A DNA stretch of 64,000 bases, from assembly GCF_019402645.1 (NCBI RefSeq), contig NZ_VKKS01000001.1:1030901-1094900 (forward strand), written 5' to 3'. Below are positions 47,642 to 58,580 of this stretch, piece by piece. The notes beneath the pieces are model-generated. The model did not search any database and was not told where the DNA came from. It saw nothing but the letters and a program-made list of their open reading frames with translations. The translations under genes were made by a program, and so were the position numbers. Source of the DNA: Morganella morganii (GTDB taxonomy: Bacteria; Pseudomonadota; Gammaproteobacteria; Enterobacterales; Enterobacteriaceae). The stretch's first letter is position 1. Each line of letters begins with the position of its first letter.

Positions 47642-48991
47642 TTATGACGGCTGTGCTGTAACGGCGTTCATATCTTGTGCTTTGCGCGCCGTCCAGCCTT
47701 TGTGAGCCAGCGGCATAAAGCCGATGATAATCGCCAGTACTGACACACCTGCCACATAATACGCCGGTGCCATTGCACTTTTTTGTAACCATGCGCCGGT
47801 CAGCATCGGGGTTAACCCGCCGAATACTGCGTAAGCCATGTTGTAGGCAAAGGACAATCCGGAGAACCGGATTGCCGGCGGGAATGTGCGGGTACTGATG
47901 ATTGGCGTGGTGACAATCGCACCGACAAAAAAGCCCATGACTGCATAGTTAATCACCAGGGATGTCGCCGCGATATCCGGTGACAGCGCACTGTAGAAGT
48001 GAAATGCCGTTACCGCTAATCCGCCCCAGGACAATGCCAGAGTCACACGGCTGCCGGTTTTATCTTCCAGCCAGCCCCAGAAAATGCAGCCGAGAGTCAA
48101 TGTCAGTGTGGCCACGCAGTTTGCCTGCAATGACAGTGTGCGATCAATGCCGTACATTTTTTCCACCACAACTGACGGCGTCATCAGAATGATAACCACG
48201 ATAGCGGTGGATAATGACCAGGTCAGTCCTGCGGTGACAAAGCAGGCCATTTTGTGGTTTTTCAGTACCGTTTTTACCGGCATCTCTTCGGATAATGCCC
48301 GTTTGGCGGCCATTTCTTTAAAAATCGGTGTTTCCTGCAAAAAGCGGCGCAGATACACTGAGATCAGACCAAATACACCGCCCAGGATAAACGGAATACG
48401 CCATGCCCATGCGGTCACTTCTGCCGCGCTGTAAGAGGCCTGAACTGCGATAGCGACCAGCGAACCGAGCAGAATACCGCCGGTGATCCCGGAGGTCAGC
48501 GTGCCGACACCCAGTCCGTAGCGCTGTTCCGGCGTGTGTTCCGCGATAAATACCCAGGCGCCCGGCATCTCACCACCGATAGCCGCACCCTGTAAGATCC
48601 GCATCAGCAGTAACAGAATGGGGGCCGCCACACCGATGCTTTCATAGGTCGGCAGCATACCGATCACCAGCGTCGGGACGGCCATCAGGAAAATACTCAG
48701 GGTAAACATGCGCTTGCGGCCGATAATATCGCCGAAGTGCGCCATAATGATTCCGCCGAGCGGACGCGCCAGATAACCGGCTGCAAAAATCCCCAGCGTT
48801 TTCATCTGGGCGATAAACTCATTATCACCCGGGAAAAACAGGTGAGTTAGTGTACCGGTAAAAAACACAAATATGACAAAATCATAGAATTCAAGCGTGC
48901 CGCCGAGGGAAGATAACCCCAGTGTTTTATAATCGTTTTTATTTAATGGCCTTGCCTGAGGCTGACTTAATGGCGATGTGGTTGTTGTCAT
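47642..48991 (-). CDS. MFS transporter, metabolite:H+ symporter family
   Basis: The 449-residue protein has 12 membrane helices and fits the MHS group (ShiA, ProP, KgtP, CitA relatives). Visible are LGGTLEFYDFVIFVFF in helix 1, the loop-2/3 motif GDIIGRKRMF, and RILQGAAIGGEMPGAWVFIAEH (core given) in helix 4, all typical of MHS carriers. The substrate cannot be read from sequence; organic acids or osmolytes are usual. No linked catabolic genes point to one. Confidence 0.85.
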   Translation of the reverse strand: MTTTTSPLSQPQARPLNKNDYKTLGLSSLGGTLEFYDFVIFVFFTGTLTHLFFPGDNEFIAQMKTLGIFAAGYLARPLGGIIMAHFGDIIGRKRMFTLSIFLMAVPTLVIGMLPTYESIGVAAPILLLLMRILQGAAIGGEMPGAWVFIAEHTPEQRYGLGVGTLTSGITGGILLGSLVAIAVQASYSAAEVTAWAWRIPFILGGVFGLISVYLRRFLQETPIFKEMAAKRALSEEMPVKTVLKNHKMACFVTAGLTWSLSTAIVVIILMTPSVVVEKMYGIDRTLSLQANCVATLTLTLGCIFWGWLEDKTGSRVTLALSWGGLAVTAFHFYSALSPDIAATSLVINYAVMGFFVGAIVTTPIISTRTFPPAIRFSGLSFAYNMAYAVFGGLTPMLTGAWLQKSAMAPAYYVAGVSVLAIIIGFMPLAHKGWTARKAQDMNAVTAQPS

Positions 48992-49530
48992 AATTATGTC
49001 CTTTTATTTACTCACTTATTCAATGACGGGGGTCGTGTCATTTTTTTTCTCATTTGTATTTCCCAAAAGAGAGATGGCGGCAACAATATCCCGGCTATCA
49101 CAGGGATAACCGGAAATAAAAAACGGTAATTGTCTGTTGCCGGAGGGTATGCTTTGTTATAGCAAGAAATTCCGTATATTGTAAACAGCACCCGCAAAAA
49201 CAAGGTGTATATTCTTATTGGTTGGATTAGGTTGGCGCATTAAACTAAATATGATTTACATCACGGATGATAACGTTAAGGAATCCGGAATAGCAGAATA
49301 TTATGAAAACCGGGGTCGGTAATTAACGGAATAATTGTAGTTTCAGACTTCATTATTATTTTACCGGGAATAAATAGTGGTAAATAAATATAAATAAGTG
49401 TGACCGGCATGACGATTATTTCACGGCAACAGTACAGAAGTGATCATATTCACCTGATATTACCCGTCCGGTGCCATAATCCACTGTTCCGGGAGTGCAA
49501 AGGCAGGGCGGGGATCCGGCGGGAGGAAGT
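48992..49530. other. intergenic region between MFS and mgtE genes
   Basis: About 540 bases without a convincing gene. Short frames exist on both strands (49012-49203 minus, 49400-49630 plus), but the latter runs through the mgtE terminator and into mgtE, and neither has a family pattern. The stretch near 49250-49275 is AT-rich (GATTTACATCACGGATGATAA core). Confidence 0.5.
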
Positions 49531-49577
49531 AAAAACGGCCACGGAGAACAGAAGCAAAACTTCTCTTTCCGTAGCCG
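49531..49577 (-). terminator. terminator downstream of mgtE
   Basis: On the minus strand CGGCTACGGA and TCCGTGGCCG pair over 10 bases (one G-U), enclosing a loop with the inner repeat AGAAG/CTTCT, followed by T5. Confidence 0.8.
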
Positions 49578-49600
49578 CAGCGGATTACCCGGGCAAAAAA

Positions 49601-51064
49601 TCAGACCAGAAACAAGGTGGCAAGACCTAAAAAGATGAAAAATCCACCGGTATCAGTGATGGCGGTGATCATCACACTGGAGCCGAGTGCCGGATCACGG
49701 CCGAGTTTCATCATCGTCAGCGGAATCAGTACACCCATTATGGCGGCCATCAGCAGGTTAAGCACCATTGCCAGTGTCATCACGGCGCCCATGGCGATAT
49801 CGCCGTAGAGCAGATAAGTGACGACCCCCATAATCCCGCCCCAGACAACGCCGTTGATAAAGGCGACTCCCAGCTCACGCAACAGCAGGAAGGAGAAACT
49901 GCCTTTCTGGATCTGGTGAAGCGCCAGTGCGCGGACAATCATGGTGATTGTCTGGTTACCGGTGTTACCGCCGATACCGGCGACAATCGGCATCAGGGTG
50001 GCGAGTGCAACCAACTGGGAAATGGTATGCTCAAACACGCCAATCACGCGGGAAGCCACAAACGCGGTACAGAGGTTAATCGCCAGCCACGCCCAGCGGT
50101 TTTTTACCGCCTGGCCGACCGGGGCAAACACATCCTCTTCCGGACTTAAGCCCCCCATACGGCGGATGTTTTCCTCGCTCTCTTCATTCAGGTTATCAAC
50201 GATATCCTCAACGGTCAGTCGTCCGAGCAGCCGCCCGTTATTATCAACGACGGCGGCGGAGATTAAGTCATAACGTTCGAACGCACCGGAGGCATCTTCG
50301 CCTTTTTCATCCGGCAGGAAAGTGACCGGCTCGGTTTTCATCACATCAGAAACCAGTTTATCCGGTGACTGGGTAAGAATGGTGGTCAGCGGCAGTTCGC
50401 CCTGTAAAATATTATTGCTGTCGATAACAAAGATTTTATCTGTGGCTTCCGGAATATTGCTGCGGTAACGCAGAAAACGCTGAACCGTTTTCAGCGGGAC
50501 ATTGCCGCGCACAGTGACAAATTCAAAGTCCATCATCTGCCCGATACTGTCAGCCGGATACTGAAGAACGGTGCGGATGCGGTTACGCAGACTCGGTTCC
50601 AGGTAGGTCAGCAGGCGGCGCATGGTATCGCGCGGCAGGTGCTCGGCGATATAAGCCTGCTCATCCACATGCAGCGTGGCGACGGCACGCAGCAGCTCTT
50701 TGTCTGACATATCTTTAATCAGACTGTCCCACACGGAAACAGACGCTTCCACCAGCACTTCCCCGCGCTGGTGGTTATCAATCAGATGCCAGAGTGCGAG
50801 ACGCTCATCATAGGGCAGGGCTTCCAGCATATCCGCAAGGTCAGCGGCGTGGAGGTCAGTCAGCAGATTTTTGACTAATTTTGATTTTGAATGCAGCTCA
50901 TCATCACTGAGCCTGGCATGTTCATCAGCGGTGCCCAGAATGGTTTCCACGAACTGTGAGTCGTTGAGAAACAAGGGCAAAACCTGCTGACGAATGTGTG
51001 CCAGCCGCTGGGAGTGCGGATTGACCGGTGATGAATTATCAATGGAGAAACTGTGTTCAGACAT
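49601..51064 (-). CDS. mgtE: magnesium transporter MgtE
   Basis: MgtE is a Mg2+-gated Mg2+ channel of the inner membrane. The 487-residue protein has the N domain (residues about 30-160, e.g. LHAADLADMLEALPYDERLAL), two CBS domains (about 165-290, with FVIDSNNILQGELPL and VVDNNGRLLGRLTVEDIVDN), and the membrane domain with RNRWAWLAINL-like start, PIVAGIGGNTGNQTITMIVRA and the C-terminal ITDTGGFFIFLGLATLFL. It begins 57 bases after ppx, on the same strand, so it may be read through from ppk-ppx. A terminator follows. Confidence 0.95.
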   Translation of the reverse strand: MSEHSFSIDNSSPVNPHSQRLAHIRQQVLPLFLNDSQFVETILGTADEHARLSDDELHSKSKLVKNLLTDLHAADLADMLEALPYDERLALWHLIDNHQRGEVLVEASVSVWDSLIKDMSDKELLRAVATLHVDEQAYIAEHLPRDTMRRLLTYLEPSLRNRIRTVLQYPADSIGQMMDFEFVTVRGNVPLKTVQRFLRYRSNIPEATDKIFVIDSNNILQGELPLTTILTQSPDKLVSDVMKTEPVTFLPDEKGEDASGAFERYDLISAAVVDNNGRLLGRLTVEDIVDNLNEESEENIRRMGGLSPEEDVFAPVGQAVKNRWAWLAINLCTAFVASRVIGVFEHTISQLVALATLMPIVAGIGGNTGNQTITMIVRALALHQIQKGSFSFLLLRELGVAFINGVVWGGIMGVVTYLLYGDIAMGAVMTLAMVLNLLMAAIMGVLIPLTMMKLGRDPALGSSVMITAITDTGGFFIFLGLATLFLV

Positions 51065-51121
51065 GATTTTCCTTTACACATAAAACTTTAAACAAATAAG
51101 ACTGGCCGGGGATTCTCCCTG

Positions 51122-52654
51122 TTAGACGTCTTCTTCTTTAATTCCGAGGTGCCAGCCGGGCACATCATCCCAGTAATCCTGCTCTTTTTCCAGATCGAGC
51201 TGCATTAATGTATTGATAGTCAGATAGTGGCGCGGAAAAAACAGTGTCCAGTGTCCTTCATTGGTTTCCAGACGCAGCGATGAGCGTTTGGTGGTGGACT
51301 GGCGCTGATTATTCAGTAATACCGCGAGACGCAGGATCTGTATCAGGGGGATGACCTGTTTACGTTTAAACAGTGTGAATTTCGGGATATCGTCACTCTT
51401 AATCGCTTTGCGGTGATAGCGCACCAGCGTGGCGAGCAGCAGTTGCTGTTCCTGAGTGAATCCCGGTAAATTGGTATTTTGCAGAATATAGGCTGAATGG
51501 CGCTGCAGGCCGGACAGGTTGATGCTCAGCCCGACCTCGTGGAGCCAGACAGCCCATACCAGAATCGCTTCCTGTTGCGGATCAGCCAGGGACGGATTCT
51601 GCTCCGCCCATTGCCGGTACAGGTTTTTCATGGTGGTCAGGACACGCAGTACCTGAGCGTTGTCCACATTGTAGTGCTCCACCAGGCTTTGTGCGGTGCG
51701 CTGGCGGATGTCCTGATGACGGAAACGGCCTTCCATCTCATACAGCACCCCTTCGCGCAGGGCACCGGCAGACAGGCGCAGTTCCGTGATTTCCAGCGCA
51801 TCAAACAGACCGCACAGAATCGCCAGGCCCGGGACAAACACTTTTTTGCGATCGTCCGACAACCCCGGTAAATTCAGGGCATCAAAACGCTTATAACGCA
51901 GTACCTGTTTGACCAGCATTTCCAGGCGGACAGGGGTGATAATACCGTCCCGTTCCCCCAGTTCACGCAGGATCTCACAGGCTGCTTTGATGGTGCCGGA
52001 TGCGCCGAGACATACATCCCAGCCCTGCACACGGAAAGCAATCGCCAGATTTTCCAGTTTGGAGACTGCCATCAGCCGGGCTCGGTTAAAATTGGCTTCG
52101 GTGATTTTGCCGTCCGGAAAAAACTGACGGCTGAAACTGACACAGCCCATGCGGCGGCTTTCAATCAAAATCGGCTCAAAACGTTCGCCGATCACCAGTT
52201 CTGTCGAACCGCCGCCGATATCAATCACCAGTTTGCGGCCTTTTTCGGGTTGCGTGTGCTCGACGCCCATAAAAATCAGGCGCGCTTCCTCGTGACCTGA
52301 AATAATTTCAATCGGGTAGGGGATAACCGTTGCGGCGCGTTCGAGAAACTCGTGCGCATTGATCGCCTCACGCAGACTGTGTGTACCGACAATGGTGACC
52401 TGCGCGGCGGGAAAACCCTGAAGACGCTCGGCAAACAGTGCCAGACAGGCCAGCCCGCGCTCAATGGCTTCTTCACTCAGCTCATTTTTATCATTTAAGC
52501 CTTCAGCCAGATAAACCCGCTGTTTCAGGCGACTGAGAACCTGGAGTGCGCCGTTGACAATACGGGCAATCACCATATGAAAGCTGTTCGACCCGAGGTC
52601 GATGGCTGCAATTTCCAGCGGACGATCTTTTTCAGTGATCAGTGATAATGGCAT
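51122..52654 (-). CDS. ppx: exopolyphosphatase
   Basis: Ppx removes terminal phosphates from polyphosphate and may hydrolyse pppGpp. The 510-residue protein shows the ASKHA phosphate-1 motif [16 protein letters not shown] (about residues 17-32), [15 protein letters not shown] (about 142-156) and [15 protein letters not shown]. The C-terminal half has the HD-like helical domain ([20 protein letters not shown]). It starts 11 bases after the ppk stop, the usual ppk-ppx operon. Confidence 0.97.
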   Translation of the reverse strand: MPLSLITEKDRPLEIAAIDLGSNSFHMVIARIVNGALQVLSRLKQRVYLAEGLNDKNELSEEAIERGLACLALFAERLQGFPAAQVTIVGTHSLREAINAHEFLERAATVIPYPIEIISGHEEARLIFMGVEHTQPEKGRKLVIDIGGGSTELVIGERFEPILIESRRMGCVSFSRQFFPDGKITEANFNRARLMAVSKLENLAIAFRVQGWDVCLGASGTIKAACEILRELGERDGIITPVRLEMLVKQVLRYKRFDALNLPGLSDDRKKVFVPGLAILCGLFDALEITELRLSAGALREGVLYEMEGRFRHQDIRQRTAQSLVEHYNVDNAQVLRVLTTMKNLYRQWAEQNPSLADPQQEAILVWAVWLHEVGLSINLSGLQRHSAYILQNTNLPGFTQEQQLLLATLVRYHRKAIKSDDIPKFTLFKRKQVIPLIQILRLAVLLNNQRQSTTKRSSLRLETNEGHWTLFFPRHYLTINTLMQLDLEKEQDYWDDVPGWHLGIKEEDV

Positions 52655-52665
52655 GCACGGGCCTT

Positions 52666-54738
52666 TTAGTTATCCGGTTGTTCCAGGGAACGAATATAGT
52701 CATAAATCGCCATCTGCGAGCGGACTTTCCGCTTGTTGCCGCGCGGCACATAATGGTTGGACATCTCTTTGTCGAGATAACGCGCCTTCTCATTATCACT
52801 GAACTGAATGTCCAGAATATCGAGCACCCGGCGGCGCAGCACCGGATCCAGCAGACGAACCGCCACTTCAATCCGGTAGTCGATATTGCGGGTCATCCAG
52901 TCCGCAGAGGAGAGATAGACTTTTTCATCCCCTTTATTGGTGAATACATACACCCTGTCATGCTCCAGGAAACGGTCAACGATACTGGTTACCTGGATAT
53001 TCTCACTGTATGGCACCTGTCCCGGTACCAGTGCACACATCCCGCGCACCAGCAGACGGATTTTTACCCCGGCCTCTGAGGCATCATACAGACGCTCACT
53101 CAGCTGTTTATCAACCAGGTTATTGATTTTCAATGTGATCCCGGCGTCATAACCAGCCAGTGCATTGGCAATTTCATCATCAATCAGCTGATTAAACATC
53201 GCCCGTGAATTCTGCGGGGACACCATCAGGTTATCAAAGGAGACCGGCCGGTACGGGTTCTCAATAAAGTTGAATACGCGCCGGACTTCATTGGTGATCT
53301 CTTCGTTGGCGGTCAGCAGCGAGTAATCCGTGTAGGTACGCGCGGTTTTTTCGTTGAAGTTACCGGTGCCGATATGGGCATAACGGCGGATCACATCCCC
53401 TTCTTCCAGCCGCGAGATAATAAACAGTTTGGCGTGGATTTTCAGCCCCGGCGCGGAGAAAATAACATGCACGCCGGCTGCCGTCAGGTGTTTTGCCCAG
53501 TGGATATTGGCCTCTTCATCAAAACGCGCCTGTAATTCCACCACCACGGTAACTTTTTTTCCGTTGTGTGCCGCGTGGATCATGGAATCAATAATGCGGG
53601 AGTCCTTGGCGACACGATAGATATTCATCTTGATGGAAATCACGCTCGGGTCAAAGGAGGCCTGGCGCAGCAGTTCCAGCACATGCTCGAACGTGTGATA
53701 CGGATAATAGAGCAGCACATCCCGCTCGCGGATAGCATCAAACCCGTTGCGGTGATGATCAAACCAGACGTGGCGCAGACGCGGCAGCGGTTTGTGTAAT
53801 AAATTCTTATTGCCTTCATTCGGGAAGCGGATGAAGTCCTTGAAATTATGATAGCGCCCGCCTGCAATGACCGAGTCATCATTGGTCAGGCCGAGTTTTT
53901 CGCGCAGCAGTGTCACCATTTCATCCGGCATATCGCGCTGATACACAAAACGCACCGGCTCGGCGGTCAGACGCTGTTTCAGGGTGGAAGACATCAGCTC
54001 CAGCATCCCGGATTCCATTTCGGTGGCGAGGTCATATTCCGCATCGCGCGTCATTTTCATGGAATAGGCGTTGAGGGCGTCGAAATCGAAAAAGCCCTTG
54101 AAAATTTCATCCAGACAGTAGCGCAGAATGTTATCGATAAGGATCATTGACTGGCGGCGGCGGCCATTTTCTGTCGGCAGAGTGACAAAGCGCGGCACTT
54201 TATCGGACGGAATTTCCAGCAGCGCATACCGGGTCTCACGGCCGGATTTGACAATTTCCACCACCAGATAGGTGTAATCATCTTTGAGAAATTCGACCAG
54301 GTCAGTGCTGGTCTGGATCATAATCGGCGTGATGTGCTGGCGCAGATGCTGGCGGAAATACTGACGCAGCCAGATTTGCTGTTTCGGTGAAATCTGGCGC
54401 TCGTTGATCAGAAAAATCTGATTACGTGCCATCTCCAGCAGCAGATCATTATACAGGGTATCAAATGCCTGATCCTGTTTTGCCACTTTTGTTTCAATTT
54501 TGCGCAGCAGATGGCGTGCGCTGGCGCCGGAACCGCGCTGTTCCTCATTAATCAGGATGCGTCGTTTGACATCCGCATAGCGGACTTTGTAAAACTCATC
54601 CAGATTATTTGAGTAAATGCCCAGAAAACGCATGCGTTCAACCAGCGGGTTGCGTTTGTCGGCGGCCTCCTGAAGAACCCGCTCGTTGAACGACAGCCAA
54701 CTGAGTTCTTTTTCCATATAGAGCCTATCTTGGGACAT
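52666..54738 (-). CDS. ppk: polyphosphate kinase 1
   Basis: Ppk1 makes polyphosphate from ATP at the membrane. The 690-residue length matches E. coli (688). The N-terminal domain begins [19 protein letters not shown]. The phospholipase-D-like catalytic domains contain the autophosphorylated histidine in [16 protein letters not shown] and the second histidine region around [11 protein letters not shown]. The gene leads the ppk-ppx block and is preceded by speG on the same strand after a 65-base gap. Confidence 0.97.
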   Translation of the reverse strand: MSQDRLYMEKELSWLSFNERVLQEAADKRNPLVERMRFLGIYSNNLDEFYKVRYADVKRRILINEEQRGSGASARHLLRKIETKVAKQDQAFDTLYNDLLLEMARNQIFLINERQISPKQQIWLRQYFRQHLRQHITPIMIQTSTDLVEFLKDDYTYLVVEIVKSGRETRYALLEIPSDKVPRFVTLPTENGRRRQSMILIDNILRYCLDEIFKGFFDFDALNAYSMKMTRDAEYDLATEMESGMLELMSSTLKQRLTAEPVRFVYQRDMPDEMVTLLREKLGLTNDDSVIAGGRYHNFKDFIRFPNEGNKNLLHKPLPRLRHVWFDHHRNGFDAIRERDVLLYYPYHTFEHVLELLRQASFDPSVISIKMNIYRVAKDSRIIDSMIHAAHNGKKVTVVVELQARFDEEANIHWAKHLTAAGVHVIFSAPGLKIHAKLFIISRLEEGDVIRRYAHIGTGNFNEKTARTYTDYSLLTANEEITNEVRRVFNFIENPYRPVSFDNLMVSPQNSRAMFNQLIDDEIANALAGYDAGITLKINNLVDKQLSERLYDASEAGVKIRLLVRGMCALVPGQVPYSENIQVTSIVDRFLEHDRVYVFTNKGDEKVYLSSADWMTRNIDYRIEVAVRLLDPVLRRRVLDILDIQFSDNEKARYLDKEMSNHYVPRGNKRKVRSQMAIYDYIRSLEQPDN

Positions 54739-54803
54739 TGTTACTCCGGAACGGGTTACTCTGAATCAGGGTTAAACACAGCATACAGTCTACTAAAAAA
54801 TCG

Positions 54804-55394
54804 TTACAGGTTCTGCTTTACGCGGGCATTTTTTTCAACGTAGCTTTCTGCATCCGCCGATTTATTTTTCATCACCAGATATTCCGGCTGAAAGATACAC
54901 ATGCGGATAGCTGTGCGGTATTCTCCGTTGACGAAAAACTCATCAATTAACTGACCTTCGGTATGAAAACCGAGTTTTTTATAAATGTGGATCGCTTTTT
55001 CGTTCTCCACATCCACAATCAGATACAGTTTATATAAGTTGAGGACAGAAAATGCATAATCCATGGCCAGGCGGGCGGCACGGGAAGCAAATCCGTGACC
55101 CTGATGTGCCGGGGCGATAATTATCTGGAATTCAGAGCGGCGGTGTACATGATTGATTTCCACCAGTTCCACCAGCCCGACTTTGGTGCCGTCGCTTTCG
55201 ACAATGAAGCGGCGTTCTGACTGATCGTGAATATGCTTATCGTATAAATCACTTAATTCAATAAAGGCTTCATACGGTTCCTCAAACCAATAACGCATAA
55301 TGCTGGCGTTATTATCCATCTGATGAACAAACGCTAAATCTTCACGCTCAAGCGGGCGCAGTTTTACAGGCGGAACAGCAGGACCACCGGACAT
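54804..55394 (-). CDS. speG: spermidine N1-acetyltransferase
   Basis: SpeG acetylates spermidine and spermine with acetyl-CoA and so limits polyamine toxicity. The 196-residue GNAT protein shows [20 protein letters not shown] at the N-terminus, the [20 protein letters not shown] helix, the CoA-binding loop [20 protein letters not shown] (Q/R-x-x-G-x-G/A) and [20 protein letters not shown]. It carries a C-terminal extension of about 10 residues over the E. coli protein (186). Confidence 0.92.
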   Translation of the reverse strand: MSGGPAVPPVKLRPLEREDLAFVHQMDNNASIMRYWFEEPYEAFIELSDLYDKHIHDQSERRFIVESDGTKVGLVELVEINHVHRRSEFQIIIAPAHQGHGFASRAARLAMDYAFSVLNLYKLYLIVDVENEKAIHIYKKLGFHTEGQLIDEFFVNGEYRTAIRMCIFQPEYLVMKNKSADAESYVEKNARVKQNL

Positions 55395-55599
55395 AAATCA
55401 CCTCGGTAATGATTGTATTTTATCAGTCAGTGTAACACATAACAGAAACGGAATTATCCGGGGATCCGTTTTTCCGCGTCATTGCAGGGGGGGTCGTGTA
55501 AAATTATGACAATTACCTGTTATTCGGGTACCGGTCACTGCCGGCAGGTGATAAAGTATGTGATAATACGCAGATAATTAATAAATACCGGATATTCCC

Positions 55600-55902
55600 A
55601 TGAACCCGACAAAAGTGTGCCGCACCCGTCTTAATACGCTTACCGATCTGCCGAATATCGGCGAAGCGATGGCGGAAGATCTGCGTCTGCTTGGGTATGA
55701 GACACCGCAGGATATTACCGGTTCAGACCCGGTGATTATGTATGAAATGCTCTGTGCGATAACCGGTGTCCGTCAGGATCCCTGTGTCATTGATGTGTTC
55801 TGGTCCGTCACCGATTTTCTTGCCGGACAACCGGCACAACCGTGGTGGAATTATACCGGACAGCGTAAAGCCTATCTTAGTGAGATGGCGAAACTGCGGT
55901 AA
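55600..55902 (+). CDS. helix-hairpin-helix protein, Cdd1/pathogenicity-locus family
   Basis: The 100-residue protein has a helix-hairpin-helix element early (LTDLPNIGEAMAEDLRLLGY, residues 14-33) and the pattern DPVIMYEMLCAITGVRQDPC followed by VFWSV, which fit the small Cdd1-like (mitomycin-resistance/pathogenicity locus) family. HhH elements bind DNA without sequence preference. The role is unknown. It is convergent with purN and shares the hairpin at 55925-55942. Confidence 0.8.
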   Translation: MNPTKVCRTRLNTLTDLPNIGEAMAEDLRLLGYETPQDITGSDPVIMYEMLCAITGVRQDPCVIDVFWSVTDFLAGQPAQPWWNYTGQRKAYLSEMAKLR

Positions 55903-55924
55903 TGCGGTGGTAATAATGAAAAAT

Positions 55925-55942
55925 GCCCGGAAATACCCGGGC
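55925..55942 (-). terminator. terminator downstream of purN
   Basis: On the minus strand GCCCGG-GTATTT-CCGGGC is followed by ATTTTTC. It has a 6-base GC-only stem. Confidence 0.75.
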
Positions 55943-55950
55943 GGAGAAAA

Positions 55951-56592
55951 TCAGAGAGTATTGTGAGAGAGTAATTTCCCGTCCAGATACGCGCCGTCTT
56001 CCTGCAACATTAAACGCCCCCGTACAAACCAGTTAACCACCTGCGGATAGATGCGGTGTTCTTCCTGTTGTATCCGTGCGGTGAGGGTTTCTTCGGTATC
56101 ATCCGGCAGAACGGCAATTCGCGCCTGCAAAATGATCGGTCCGCCGTCCAGTTCTTCTGTGACGAAATGTACTGAGGTACCGTGTTCGGCGTCCCCGTTT
56201 TCCAGAACTTTGCGGTGGGTGTGCAGGCCCGGATATTTTGGCAGCAGAGAGGGGTGGATATTCAGCATTCTGCCGTGATAATGACGGACAAAGGCAGGTG
56301 TCAGAATCCGCATATACCCGGCGAGAATAATTAAATCAGGCTGATACTCATCAATTTGTGCCTGCAAAGCGGCGTCAAAATCATCCCGTGAAGGGAACTC
56401 AGCCGGACTGAGAGTCAGTGAGGGAATACCAGCCTGTTGTGCACGGACTAACCCGTAAGCGCCCGCTTTATTACTGAATACCGCGACGATTTCCGCATCG
56501 AAGGCTTCCGGGTGCTGCGGATTGCAGGCGTCAATTAACGCCTGCAAATTACTGCCGCTGCCGGAAATCAGAACAACAAGGCGTTTTTTCAT
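55951..56592 (-). CDS. purN: phosphoribosylglycinamide formyltransferase 1
   Basis: PurN transfers the formyl group of 10-formyl-THF to GAR in purine synthesis. The 213-residue protein has the N-terminal phosphate loop VVLISGSGSNLQALID, and the catalytic Asn/His pair in GRMLNIHPSLLPKYPGLHTH (about residues 105-124), with the catalytic Asp in VTEELDGGPIILQ. Its ATG overlaps the purM stop by one base (TGATG), so the two are coupled. Confidence 0.97.
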   Translation of the reverse strand: MKKRLVVLISGSGSNLQALIDACNPQHPEAFDAEIVAVFSNKAGAYGLVRAQQAGIPSLTLSPAEFPSRDDFDAALQAQIDEYQPDLIILAGYMRILTPAFVRHYHGRMLNIHPSLLPKYPGLHTHRKVLENGDAEHGTSVHFVTEELDGGPIILQARIAVLPDDTEETLTARIQQEEHRIYPQVVNWFVRGRLMLQEDGAYLDGKLLSHNTL

Positions 56593-57632
56593 CAGCGGAT
56601 GATGACCTGCGGCTCATCTTCACGGCAAACTGCGATGTCGCCAATCAGCCATGCGGTTTCACCCGCTTCTGTCAGCAGGGCGAGGGCAGCAGGCACAGAA
56701 GCGGCAGGCAGGGCAATCACCATACCGACACCACAGTTAAAGGTGCGGTACATTTCATAATCATCCACATTTCCGGCCTTTTGCAGCCAGTTAAAGACGG
56801 ACGGCCACTGCCAGGATGAAGCATCAATCCGCGCCTGAGTACAGGCCGGTAACACACGCGGGATATTTTCCCAGAAACCGCCGCCGGTCAGATGGGCGAT
56901 TGCGTGGACACCAGTGTTTTCGATCAGTTTCAGCACAGATTTGACATAGATTTTTGTCGGTGCCAGCAGATGATCTGCCAGGGATTGACCGTCAAGCTCT
57001 GTTACCGCCGGGTCAGTATTGCTGACCTCAAGGATTTTGCGGATCAGCGAATAACCGTTGGAGTGCGGGCCGCTGGACGCCAGCGCTATCAGCACATCAC
57101 CGGCGCGGACTTTGCTGCCGTCAATGATTTCTGATTTTTCCGCCACGCCGACACAGAACCCGGCCACGTCATAATCATCGCCGTGATACATGCCCGGCAT
57201 TTCAGCCGTTTCGCCGCCGACCAGAGCACAACCCGCTTGTTTGCAGCCTTCGGCAATACCGGTTACCACACGTGCGGCGGTATCGACATCCAGTTTGCCG
57301 GTCGCGTAATAGTCGAGGAAGAAGAGGGGCTCTGCACCGGCCACCACCAGATCGTTTACACACATGGCGACGAGGTCGATACCGATAGTGTCATGACGGG
57401 CCAGATCCATTGCCAGGCGCAGCTTGGTGCCGACGCCGTCAGTGCCGGAAACCAGCACCGGCTCTTTATATTTCTGCGGTACTGCGCACAGCGCACCGAA
57501 ACCACCCAGCCCGCCCATAACTTCAGGACGGCGTGTCTCTTTGACAACATGCTTAATACGGGAAACTAAGGCATTACCGGCATCAATATCAACACCGGCA
57601 TCTTTGTAACTCAGGGAAGTTTTGTCAGTCAC
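56592..57632 (-). CDS. purM: phosphoribosylformylglycinamidine cyclo-ligase
   Basis: PurM closes the imidazole ring to give AIR. The 346-residue protein matches E. coli length (345) with [19 protein letters not shown] at the start, the ATP loop [38 protein letters not shown] and the C-terminal [17 protein letters not shown]. The start is GTG at 57632, as in E. coli, with GGGGG about seven bases upstream; an ATG at 57656 would add eight unrelated residues. A PurR operator lies 65 bases upstream. Confidence 0.96.
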   Translation of the reverse strand: MTDKTSLSYKDAGVDIDAGNALVSRIKHVVKETRRPEVMGGLGGFGALCAVPQKYKEPVLVSGTDGVGTKLRLAMDLARHDTIGIDLVAMCVNDLVVAGAEPLFFLDYYATGKLDVDTAARVVTGIAEGCKQAGCALVGGETAEMPGMYHGDDYDVAGFCVGVAEKSEIIDGSKVRAGDVLIALASSGPHSNGYSLIRKILEVSNTDPAVTELDGQSLADHLLAPTKIYVKSVLKLIENTGVHAIAHLTGGGFWENIPRVLPACTQARIDASSWQWPSVFNWLQKAGNVDDYEMYRTFNCGVGMVIALPAASVPAALALLTEAGETAWLIGDIAVCREDEPQVIIR

Positions 57633-57696
57633 TGCGGCCCCCAACGGCGATTGCAAGTAAGTGGGTGAATCGAAAACGCCGCTATTCTAACAGGCC

Positions 57697-57712
57697 ACGC
57701 AAACGTTTGCGA
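57697..57712. promoter_or_regulatory. PurR operator of purMN
   Basis: ACGCAAACGTTTGCGA fits the PurR consensus ACGCAAACGTTTNCNT at all but the last position, and its core GCAAACGTTTGC is a perfect palindrome. It lies 65 bases upstream of the purM GTG, in the purM-upp divergent region, so it represses purMN when purines are plentiful. Effects on upp are possible. Confidence 0.9.
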
Positions 57713-57885
57713 GACTATTTACGCCGGATTTTATCAAAATGCTTCAGATCACACTTATTCATGTAACGAACATGAAACGCGTGATAATTGACTATAATCA
57801 ACAAATCAAGGATGGCGCTGCGGGAGAAAAGCGGTATAATATCGCGATTTTTTTGTCCGCCAGGGCTTACACAGTAGGAGAACCC

Positions 57886-58512
57886 ATGAAAGTCGTCGAG
57901 GTAAAACACCCGCTCGTTAAACACAAACTTGGCCTGATGCGGGATCATGATATAAGCACAAAACGCTTTCGTGAACTGGCCTCAGAAGTCGGTAGCCTGC
58001 TGACCTATGAAGCAACTTCAGACTTAGAAACTGAGAAAGTGACTATTGACGGCTGGTGTGGTCCGGTCGAAATTGAACAAATCAAGGGTAAAAAGATTAC
58101 CGTTGTGCCAATCCTGCGTGCGGGTATCGGTATGATGAACGGTGTGCTGGATAGCATCCCGAGTGCCCGTATCAGTGTTGTCGGTGTTTACCGCGATGAG
58201 GAAACGCTGGAGCCGGTACCGTACTTCCAGAAACTAGCCTCTAATATTGAAGAGCGTATGGCGCTGGTGGTTGACCCGATGCTGGCAACCGGCGGCTCGA
58301 TGATCGCCACTATTGATCTGCTGAAAAAAGCAGGCTGCACCGCGATTAAAATCCTGGTGCTGGTTGCTGCGCCTGAAGGTCTGAAAGCACTGGAAAACGC
58401 GCATCCGGATGTTGAGCTGTATACCGCATCCGTCGATGATCACCTCAACGAACACGGTTACATTGTTCCGGGCCTGGGTGATGCGGGCGATAAGATATTT
58501 GGTACGAAATAA
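57886..58512 (+). CDS. upp: uracil phosphoribosyltransferase
   Basis: Upp converts uracil and PRPP to UMP (salvage). The 208-residue length equals the E. coli protein. It begins [20 protein letters not shown] and shows the PRPP loop [17 protein letters not shown] (about residues 127-143) and the uracil-binding end [23 protein letters not shown] five bases before ATG 57886 fixes the start; the frame back to 57739 is rejected. A TATAAT at 57834-57839 is a likely -10. uraA follows after a terminator hairpin. Confidence 0.98.
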   Translation: MKVVEVKHPLVKHKLGLMRDHDISTKRFRELASEVGSLLTYEATSDLETEKVTIDGWCGPVEIEQIKGKKITVVPILRAGIGMMNGVLDSIPSARISVVGVYRDEETLEPVPYFQKLASNIEERMALVVDPMLATGGSMIATIDLLKKAGCTAIKILVLVAAPEGLKALENAHPDVELYTASVDDHLNEHGYIVPGLGDAGDKIFGTK

Positions 58513-58518
58513 TATAAT

Positions 58519-58546
58519 GAGCCGACTTGATAGTCGGCTTTTTTTT
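58519..58546 (+). terminator. terminator between upp and uraA
   Basis: GCCGACT-TGAT-AGTCGGC followed by T8. It probably reduces, but need not abolish, read-through to uraA, which starts 35 bases later without an obvious promoter of its own. Confidence 0.88.
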
Positions 58547-58580
58547 GGCATATCCCTGAGTAATCATTAAGAGGTTTAAG

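Noticed and set aside
49400-49630. 76-codon plus-strand frame before mgtE
   Set aside because: It covers the mgtE terminator and runs antisense into mgtE; a shadow frame.
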